Positions 1 to 5,524 of a stretch of 9,761 nucleotides of DNA are shown here, piece by piece (positions within the stretch are counted from its first letter, which is position 1; the number at the start of each line of letters is the position of its first letter). A model generated the notes under the pieces. The model saw only the letters and a program-made list of their open reading frames with translations. It was not told where the DNA came from and did not search any database. The position numbers were made by a program, and so were the translations under genes. Source of the DNA: Alphaproteobacteria bacterium (GTDB lineage Bacteria; Pseudomonadota; Alphaproteobacteria; Micropepsales; Micropepsaceae). The stretch covers positions 1 through 9,761 of the forward strand of contig JAICVV010000052.1 of NCBI GenBank assembly GCA_025935155.1, in the 5' to 3' direction.

Positions 1-172
1 ACGGCGTCAGCTTGGCATAGGTTTCGCGCAAGTGCTGATCGGCACGCGCCTGCAGCCGCTTCACCTCGTCGTCGATTTTGACGGACGCATCCTCTGCCGC
101 CAGCTGGCGCAGCTCGACGATTTTGCCTTCGAGGTCGGCAACGGCGCGTTCGAAATCCAAATAGGCGTGCAT
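1..172 (-). CDS. accA: Acetyl-CoA carboxylase carboxyltransferase subunit alpha, N-terminal fragment (runs off the window)
   Basis: Reverse-complement translation from the ATG at 172 gives 57 residues beginning MHAYLDFERAVADLEGKIVE and continuing through an IDDEVKRLQ segment to ETYAKLTP, where the window ends. This matches the conserved N-terminal alpha-helical region of AccA (LDFE..., ELEGKI-like stretch, DEV..L, TY..L.P). Known role: AccA with AccD forms the carboxyltransferase that moves CO2 from carboxybiotin to acetyl-CoA, giving malonyl-CoA for fatty-acid synthesis in the cytoplasm. An in-frame TGA at 190-188 lies just upstream, so this ATG is the only ordinary start; a weak GGGAA precedes it. 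The catalytic core (about 260 residues) is outside the window. The preceding minus-strand gene ends 77 nt upstream, so accA could be read through from it or use its own promoter. Confidence 0.93.
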   Translation of the reverse strand, partial: MHAYLDFERAVADLEGKIVELRQLAAEDASVKIDDEVKRLQARADQHLRETYAKLTP

Positions 173-202
173 GCGTTCCCGGTCGGCTCAGACGGCGGCA
201 GG

Positions 203-231
203 AACGTGGCGGTGACGCCGCGCTCTGTCAA
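203..231 (-). promoter_or_regulatory. Possible accA promoter
   Basis: On the minus strand a perfect TTGACA (231-226) is followed, after 17 nt, by CACGTT (208-203), a poor -10 match. It lies in the 77-nt gap after the beta-helix gene and would start transcription about 24-30 nt before the accA ATG. Alphaproteobacterial promoters often keep TTGAC and tolerate weak -10 elements. The spacing fits but the -10 does not, so this is a candidate only. Confidence 0.3.
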
Positions 232-249
232 TAAACTGTCCCCGCCGCG

Positions 250-2709
250 TTAATGGGACCAATCGTTCTCGCACGGCGTTGTCACCGCGAAAACATTGCC
301 GCAACCGGCGGTGCTTGCCTTCGCGTTGGTGTTCTCGAAGAAGATGTTCGCGCCGGGAAGGCTGTTGTTGCTAACATTCATGCTGGCCGGATAATCGTGG
401 GGCGTGCCACCGGCAGTTTGGTCATAGAGGGTTCCGCGATCGGCCTTGAACACATCCGAAGCAGTTCCCGAGTCGCTGTTTGCAAGAAGCACGGTTCCTG
501 CATCGAGCTCAAGTCCCACTCCGCTGCCGCCGTGATTGTCCACGCCAACGCCGATATTGACGAATTTGTCGGCGTCCTTGCAATTCGATTGGACGACGAC
601 AGCTGCGGTCCTGTGTTGGCCAAGCACGCCATTTGCCCAGTTGATCCCGCAGGCGTCGAAAGTCGATCCGCTGCTTGCTGTAAACTGGTGCTGTCCTTCG
701 ATGAGCAGGCTGACGATATTGCCGTTCAAATTCGCATCTGTGGAGCCTGCATGCAGAGCGGCGAGGTTTCGGTCCGGCAGCCCGATATTGTTGCCCGTGG
801 CGCAATTGAAGACATCGCCCCTGGAACCGGTGTTCATGTGAAAGGAGACCGGGTGCTCGAATGAAGTACAGCCGTCGATCCTGAATCCTCCCGCGTTGTT
901 CGCGGAAAGCCCGTCGCCGTAGCGGAAAGACGCATCCACCACCACACAACCCTTTGGCGCCGAGTTCACGCCCGTGCAGGCGGCGGTTCCGGAATAGGTA
1001 TTGTCCCGGAAGGTGATTGTATCGCCGGAGCAGGATGTGGACGGCAGCAGGCTCAAATAGACGATACCCCGCGCCGGCCAAACATCGGCAACACTGGTTC
1101 CCGGGAGGATACAGCCGCCGGTGTCCGAGACACGTTGCCCAGGCGCGATAAACGAAGCGCCCGGCGTGGAAAGCGCGCCCGTTGAGGTGAAGAACGAAAG
1201 GCCGGTAACAGCGGTTGAGCCGCCGGTTACGTCTCCTGTCAGCGGGGTGCCGCCTGTGCCTGTGATGCTGTACACCGATCCCGCGAGCGAGAAGGACTGG
1301 CACGTCTTACCCGCTGGACACCCTCCCGCACTTGAAACAGATGGGCAGGCGCCGCTCACTTCCGTGCATTGCGCCGTCCAGCGGCCGGTTGCAGATTCCG
1401 CGCCTCCGGCGGGAGCGACAAAGACTGCGTCGCCGTTTCGCACCCGGAAATCGGCGAATGCAGAGTCCATTTCAACAACGACCTTGTATTGGTTTGATCC
1501 ATCGTTGGTGAATTCGAACGCCGGAGCGGCGGACAAGGCCAGTTCGGCAATGTCCCCGGCCGTTAGTTGTGGGCCTGCGCTCCAGTTGGAAAGGTGCGGC
1601 GTGTCCAGATTGGTCAGGTTGATTCCTGTATCCCCATCGACAATTACGTTGTTGACGACGAGACCCGGTGCCGTCCCCAATATGCCGGTCCCGAAGCCGA
1701 CGACCGTTACATCCTGAACTGTGCTCTGTGAGCCGCCACCAGTCACCGGATCTCCCAGCTGGATACCGATGCTTCGCGAGGCAGGGCCTCCATTGGAATA
1801 GGCGATGCTCTTGTTCGGATTAAAGGCGCTGTATTCCAGGATGGCGGAGCGGATCGACACGGGCAGCTGGCCGCTCGCGTTCTTGTCAACACAAGGATAC
1901 TGCCCCGGATCGCAATTGGGATACCACACCGATGGCGCGTAGGGATTGACCGGCGTAGCGCCGCCGCCGTCGCTCGCTTCCACCAGGCAGCCTTTTACAG
2001 ACGATCCCTTGGCCTTCGCCCAAATGGCCGTGGTAATGATGCTGCTGTTCGGCCCCGGGATTTGGGGGCTGATGGCCAGCGCGTTGGTTATGTTCAGCTT
2101 CCCGTTGCCATTCAAGACTCGGAAATCATTGCCGCCGCCGCTGGAAGGGCTGGTGCCGCCGCAGTTCAATTGAATGCCGGCGGGCGGAACGATCTGGGTC
2201 GTGTTGTCGAGGATGACGCCGCCGCCGGTGTTAACGACTGAAATCGGAATGGGCAGATTTGGACTTGTGCTGCCCGCCACTGTAAGGCACTGCTGGAGCA
2301 GGGCGCCATCGTCCGGATGAAAGGGCGAAGAAGTACTTGCGGGAAGTCCGTCGCCGATCACACCACATTGCCGCGCATCGACGACGCCGTTCAGGCCAAA
2401 ATTTCTGCGGTAAAAGCAATAGCTGGCACTGGAAATTATCGTTACCCCGTCGTCTTGGAGGCGGCATGCTCCGGCCGTCGAATCGAAGTCTCCTCCCCCG
2501 TTACAAGTACTTATATAGGAAGGAGAGTAATAGCAGGGGACCGTCACGTACGCGTGGCCATCCCCACCGCCGCCCCGCAGTGTTGAAGGGTCTGCTGTAT
2601 TGCTGGGGTTGTAGATCGCGGTGACTACGTAACGTTCGTCTGATTGGGCATCCGGTCCAAGTAGGAAAAGACCGAGCACCCCTGCTAAGGACAATAGACG
2701 GCGTGACAT
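250..2709 (-). CDS. Large secreted beta-helix (pectate-lyase-fold-like) protein, cassette copy A
   Basis: An 819-residue protein from the ATG at 2709; the frame opens further to a GTG at 2751, but only the internal ATG starts a clean signal peptide (MSRR, hydrophobic 5-18, likely cut near residue 23) and has a GAGAAG 8 nt upstream. Residues 98-120 (CFYRRNFGLNGVVDARQCG then GDG) followed by DDGALLQQC and GGGVILDN (163-169) resemble the N-terminal cap of Pectate_lyase_3-type parallel beta-helices (GDG...DD...ALQ...GGG.V.L). Residues 330-375 have hydrophobic-alternating rungs typical of such a helix. A Cys-rich patch (C448, C455, C464, C470) and a GSTAVTG...PGQRVS...GTSVADV module (about 497-568) sit in the middle; the C-terminal 220 residues (four or more Cys) are unrecognised. 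I see no lyase catalytic set, so enzyme activity is not claimed; adhesin, glycan binder or structural protein are alternatives. It follows GLUG gene A by 65 nt, so the pair is probably cotranscribed. The first ~376 residues are shared with the short paralogue at 4286-5461. Confidence 0.8.
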   Translation of the reverse strand: MSRRLLSLAGVLGLFLLGPDAQSDERYVVTAIYNPSNTADPSTLRGGGGDGHAYVTVPCYYSPSYISTCNGGGDFDSTAGACRLQDDGVTIISSASYCFYRRNFGLNGVVDARQCGVIGDGLPASTSSPFHPDDGALLQQCLTVAGSTSPNLPIPISVVNTGGGVILDNTTQIVPPAGIQLNCGGTSPSSGGGNDFRVLNGNGKLNITNALAISPQIPGPNSSIITTAIWAKAKGSSVKGCLVEASDGGGATPVNPYAPSVWYPNCDPGQYPCVDKNASGQLPVSIRSAILEYSAFNPNKSIAYSNGGPASRSIGIQLGDPVTGGGSQSTVQDVTVVGFGTGILGTAPGLVVNNVIVDGDTGINLTNLDTPHLSNWSAGPQLTAGDIAELALSAAPAFEFTNDGSNQYKVVVEMDSAFADFRVRNGDAVFVAPAGGAESATGRWTAQCTEVSGACPSVSSAGGCPAGKTCQSFSLAGSVYSITGTGGTPLTGDVTGGSTAVTGLSFFTSTGALSTPGASFIAPGQRVSDTGGCILPGTSVADVWPARGIVYLSLLPSTSCSGDTITFRDNTYSGTAACTGVNSAPKGCVVVDASFRYGDGLSANNAGGFRIDGCTSFEHPVSFHMNTGSRGDVFNCATGNNIGLPDRNLAALHAGSTDANLNGNIVSLLIEGQHQFTASSGSTFDACGINWANGVLGQHRTAAVVVQSNCKDADKFVNIGVGVDNHGGSGVGLELDAGTVLLANSDSGTASDVFKADRGTLYDQTAGGTPHDYPASMNVSNNSLPGANIFFENTNAKASTAGCGNVFAVTTPCENDWSH

Positions 2710-2742
2710 AGCTTTTTCTTCTCTTCGAAAACTTTTCTCCAC

Positions 2743-2773
2743 AATAGCCACTTGCGATGCCAGAGTGGCTATT
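2743..2773 (-). promoter_or_regulatory. Intergenic hairpin between GLUG gene A and beta-helix gene A
   Basis: A perfect 10-bp inverted repeat: AATAGCCACT at 2743-2752 and AGTGGCTATT at 2764-2773, with an 11-nt loop. In the minus-strand transcript it begins one nucleotide after the TAG stop of the GLUG gene and ends about 33 nt before the downstream ATG. No U-run follows, so a classical intrinsic terminator is unlikely; an mRNA-stabilising or expression-balancing intercistronic structure is more plausible. The equivalent gap in cassette B (5462-5524) shows no comparable stem. Confidence 0.55.
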
Positions 2774-2774
2774 C

Positions 2775-4226
2775 CTATTTTGGACGAAGAGTCCGCAGAT
2801 ACGGGAACCCATTGTTAATTTTGGGGTCTTCAGCCCAGACTCTTGCATCGAAGCCCGCAGGGAGTCCTGACTGGAATTGTTGAGTTGTTAGTCCGGTAAT
2901 ACCGGGATCGTTCGCGACGCTACCCGCGCCTTGGCTTGGATCGCTGATACCCATATCCAGGTCCCAATAGGACAAGGAGATGGAGCCTGCCTCAGCGTTA
3001 TCCGAACCCACCAATCCGCCGCGAAACGTGCGCTGGTTTTGTTTAATCTTGAAGAGTCCGGCCGCGTAAGTGGCAGAGAGGGTTCCGCCATTATCGTTAG
3101 CGCCAATCAAGCCCCCAAAACTGCTGTCGAGGTTATTGCGGCCATCCGCGAGTGTGGTCACTGTGTAACTATTTGTAATGCCACGGGCGTTTTCGCCAAC
3201 CAAACCACCAATCTTGACTTGGCCATTATTTCTTGCGGCAATCGAACCTCCTGTGTAAGAGCCGCTAATCTCATCACCATTATAGCCTACTAGGCCGCCG
3301 GCAGGAATTACGGTTGAACCATTGATGTTCAACCGAACGCGCGCGTAGGAGTTCGTTATTGAGCCCTCATTTTCGGCAACCAAACCTCCGGCACCGCTTG
3401 TCGTCTGAATTTCGCCCGTAGCACCGGATCGTTTGACCAATCCGTCGTTCAATTCCGCAATGCTACCGGCGCCCAATCCGGTTCCCTCAATGCTTACGTT
3501 GGTGAGATGGACATCAGCCACAGTCCCATTCTGGCCCACAATGGCAAAAAGGCCATACCGATTAGCGCCGCCTGTCATGTGTATTGTTATGTTCGAGATA
3601 TCGTTGCCCAGGCCGCTGAAGGTGCCAAAAAATTCAGTGTTCACGGGAGAAAGCGTGTACACACCATCACCGGATGCATCGTAGGGTTTCGCGAGAGCGT
3701 AAAGGCCACTGGGATTGGCGGCGATGTCGGCCGCGAGAGTTTTGATGTCGTAGACCAGCGTGTAGCTCTGGCCGTCAATGACAAGGTTGCTGCCTTTATC
3801 CCAGAACTGCACCCTGCCGCGTTCCGGCACGATGATGAACTCGCCGGTCTTGTTTTTCGCGTGCGGCTGCCCGGTGTCGTTGGTGATAACGGTGAGTGCC
3901 CCCTGCCCCGCGACCGTCACCTGTTTCTTGATCGTCACCGATTGCTGCGCATCCAGGGTCAAGCGCGATGTGCTGCTCCAGGTCAGCGGTTGATCGATGT
4001 CGATATCCTTCGCCATCAACCCCGTTTTCACCGCTACATCGCCGCTGGCCAGCATGGTGGCGAGATCGCTCACGTTCAGTACGGCCTTTTGTGCCGTCGC
4101 CGTGCACACGCCCGCATCGCAGCTCATGTTGCTGGTCGGTTTGCTGTTTATCTCCACATCGGCCCGCGCCACTGCCGTTGTAATTAGCAGCGCTGCCGTG
4201 ATTGCCGTGAGTTTCCCTGATGGCAT
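2775..4226 (-). CDS. Secreted GLUG-repeat protein, cassette copy A
   Basis: A 483-residue protein starting at the ATG at 4226, preceded by a strong GGGAGGA Shine-Dalgarno. The signal peptide MPSGKLTAITAALLITTAVA ends at an ARA|DV cleavage site (residue 22). The N-terminal block (23-185) has a Cys pair C36/C41 (MSCDAGVC) and beta-strand-like text (WSSTSRLTLDA, VTVAGQGALTV, GEFIIVPE, VQFWDKGSNLVIDG) like segments of filamentous-haemagglutinin-type proteins. Residues 280-420 carry about five GLUG-type repeats, starting near G280, G310, G340, G371 and G403 (GGLVGxN...I.NSY). The tail has SYWDLDMGISDPSQGAG, ITGLTTQQFQSGLP and DPKINNGFPYL, a closing module I associate with rhizobial-type GLUG proteins. 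It has no TPS secretion domain and no autotransporter barrel, so its route across the outer membrane is unknown. Role: inferred surface or secreted adhesin-like protein; no experimental function is implied. It is paralogous to 5525-6973 and is probably cotranscribed with the beta-helix gene that follows. Confidence 0.85.
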   Translation of the reverse strand: MPSGKLTAITAALLITTAVARADVEINSKPTSNMSCDAGVCTATAQKAVLNVSDLATMLASGDVAVKTGLMAKDIDIDQPLTWSSTSRLTLDAQQSVTIKKQVTVAGQGALTVITNDTGQPHAKNKTGEFIIVPERGRVQFWDKGSNLVIDGQSYTLVYDIKTLAADIAANPSGLYALAKPYDASGDGVYTLSPVNTEFFGTFSGLGNDISNITIHMTGGANRYGLFAIVGQNGTVADVHLTNVSIEGTGLGAGSIAELNDGLVKRSGATGEIQTTSGAGGLVAENEGSITNSYARVRLNINGSTVIPAGGLVGYNGDEISGSYTGGSIAARNNGQVKIGGLVGENARGITNSYTVTTLADGRNNLDSSFGGLIGANDNGGTLSATYAAGLFKIKQNQRTFRGGLVGSDNAEAGSISLSYWDLDMGISDPSQGAGSVANDPGITGLTTQQFQSGLPAGFDARVWAEDPKINNGFPYLRTLRPK

Positions 4227-4241
4227 CGCGTCCTCCCGCCA

Positions 4242-4255
4242 AGACTTCCAAGTCT
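4242..4255. promoter_or_regulatory. Palindrome in the leader of GLUG gene A
   Basis: AGACTTCCAAGTCT is a perfect inverted repeat (AGACTT, two-base centre, AAGTCT) lying 15-29 nt before the GLUG-A ATG, immediately upstream of its Shine-Dalgarno. It could be an operator or a small hairpin occluding initiation. The leader of GLUG gene B keeps the flanking pieces AAGAC and TAGCA (7000-7009) without the intervening bases, so the palindrome is specific to copy A. Confidence 0.35.
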
Positions 4256-4285
4256 AGCAGGCGGCGCGGCGCGAAAACAGGCCGA

Positions 4286-5461
4286 TCAGCCTTGCGACCC
4301 GCTCAGCAGCCGCTCGCTGCGCACGTTGGAGATGAACGGTACGTCCGGCGTTTTCAGGTCAAGCGCGGTTGAGCAGTCAAACCGGCAATCCTCCAGCGTC
4401 AAATCCCGCGCCGCGCCTTTCACGCACGTTCCGAATCCCACCACGGTGACGTCCCGTATGGTTGTCCCGTTACCGCCTTTCTCCGTCTGCGGATCGCCCA
4501 CGGCAATGGCGATGCTGTGAGACGCCGGGCCGCCGGTGGGATAAGCGATGCTCTTGTTCGGATTGAACGCGCTGTATTCCAGAATGGCGGAGCGGATGAA
4601 CGTCTTTCCCGCGCTGTCGTCGCACCCTGCCTTTGTGGGATCGCACTTCGGATACCAGATGGAGGGAGCGTAGGGGAAGGCGCCCCCATTGTCGCTCGCC
4701 ACCACCAGGCAATCCGAAAAGATTGAACTCTTATTGGGGAGCTGGATCGGTGCCTCTACCGTGGTGCCGGACGCCAGCAATTGCGGATTGATGACAATGG
4801 CATTGCTGATGTTCAGGTTTGTGGTTCCGGTCTTGAAAATCCGGAAGTCGTTGCCGCCGCCGCTGGACGGATTCGTCGCCCCGCAGGTCAGGCGGACGTT
4901 CCCCGGCAGGGAAAGTTGCGTATCGTTGTCCAGAATCACCCCGCCGCCGGTGGTGACGACCGCCAACGCGTTCGTGGGCGCGGGCGTCACGGTCTGCGCA
5001 GCAATTTTCATGCAGTTCAGCAAGAGCGCGCCGTCCTCATGAATGCCATCGCCCCAGACACCGCACTGCCGCGCATCGACGACCCCATTCAGCCCGAAGT
5101 TCTTGCGGTAGAAGCAGTTGTGTTGAGTGTCCTGAATTAGAGTCGCGCCGTTGTCTAAGCCGGTAGCATTGCAAGGCGAATTTAGCGGATCAAATAGCAC
5201 GCGATCAAAATCTCCGCCGCCTGCGCAAATGCTGTCTGGGGATTCACCATGATAGCATGTGATGGAAATGTAGGTGTAAGCAGGGTCCGATAAATCTCTG
5301 GCTCTTACCCCGTTTGCCCCGTCAATGGAGGGAACCACAGTTCGGCAGCCATCGATCGCGGTGGTCGGCGTGCTGTGGCAGTCCGCGGCCTCTGCGGATT
5401 TCAACCCAGCGGTAAACAGCAAACCCACCCAGACCAGCAGCCAAAGAAAAGAGATGCGCAT
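4286..5461 (-). CDS. Short secreted beta-helix (pectate-lyase-fold-like) protein, cassette copy B
   Basis: A 391-residue protein from the ATG at 5461. The frame opens to a TTG at 5509, and a second ATG lies at 5476, but 5461 gives a textbook signal peptide: MRISF, hydrophobic core to residue 18, cut at AEA|AD (25). A GGGGCGA stretch lies about 7 nt upstream; 5476 is possible and would lengthen the signal peptide by five residues. From residue 116 the protein follows the long paralogue: CFYRKNFGLNGVVDARQCG, GDG, DGALLLNC, TTGGGVILDN, NPSSGGGNDFRI, then IRSAILEYSAFNPNKSIAY and VTVVGFGT. These are Pectate_lyase_3-like beta-helix features. Homology fades near residue 378, and the protein stops 13 residues later (SERLLSGSQG), about half the length of copy A. 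It is thus a natural short form or a copy truncated when the cassettes were joined. It follows GLUG gene B by 63 nt. Function unknown; secretion inferred. Confidence 0.78.
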   Translation of the reverse strand: MRISFLWLLVWVGLLFTAGLKSAEAADCHSTPTTAIDGCRTVVPSIDGANGVRARDLSDPAYTYISITCYHGESPDSICAGGGDFDRVLFDPLNSPCNATGLDNGATLIQDTQHNCFYRKNFGLNGVVDARQCGVWGDGIHEDGALLLNCMKIAAQTVTPAPTNALAVVTTGGGVILDNDTQLSLPGNVRLTCGATNPSSGGGNDFRIFKTGTTNLNISNAIVINPQLLASGTTVEAPIQLPNKSSIFSDCLVVASDNGGAFPYAPSIWYPKCDPTKAGCDDSAGKTFIRSAILEYSAFNPNKSIAYPTGGPASHSIAIAVGDPQTEKGGNGTTIRDVTVVGFGTCVKGAARDLTLEDCRFDCSTALDLKTPDVPFISNVRSERLLSGSQG

Positions 5462-5524
5462 CGTGGTTCGCCCCATAAGCCCCGATTCGCATTGTAAGCT
5501 GATTCTCAAGAGCAGACGAGAAAG

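Larger units (their letters stand above)
250..4226 (-). repeat. Cassette copy A (GLUG gene + long beta-helix gene)
   Basis: One of two tandem, same-orientation copies of a two-gene unit. It corresponds to 4286-6973. The blocks that match best are the GLUG N-terminus (3672-4226 with 6419-6973), the GLUG C-terminus (about 2778-2975 with 5528-5725) and the beta-helix N-terminal half (about 1585-2418 with 4322-5116). The two gene-gene gaps are almost equal (65 and 63 nt). Copy A has an extra ~1.3 kb at the end of its beta-helix gene. Confidence 0.75.

Noticed and set aside
253..864. Long plus-strand open frame (203 codons) opposite the beta-helix gene, and a similar one at 1121-1717
   Set aside because: Antisense to a gene with a signal peptide and a conserved paralogue; no recognisable protein features or start signals. 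GC-rich antisense shadow.
250..2709. Calling the beta-helix proteins active pectate lyases
   Set aside because: Only the fold-level N-terminal pattern is visible; no catalytic or calcium-binding set can be pointed to.
2710..2751. GTG start at 2751 for beta-helix protein A, and likewise TTG at 5509 for protein B
   Set aside because: Both add charged residues ahead of a clear signal peptide, and the 2751 start falls in the inverted repeat; internal ATGs fit better.
2743..2773. Intrinsic terminator
   Set aside because: The stem is AT/GC mixed and is followed by GTGGAGAAAAG in the transcript rather than a U-run.
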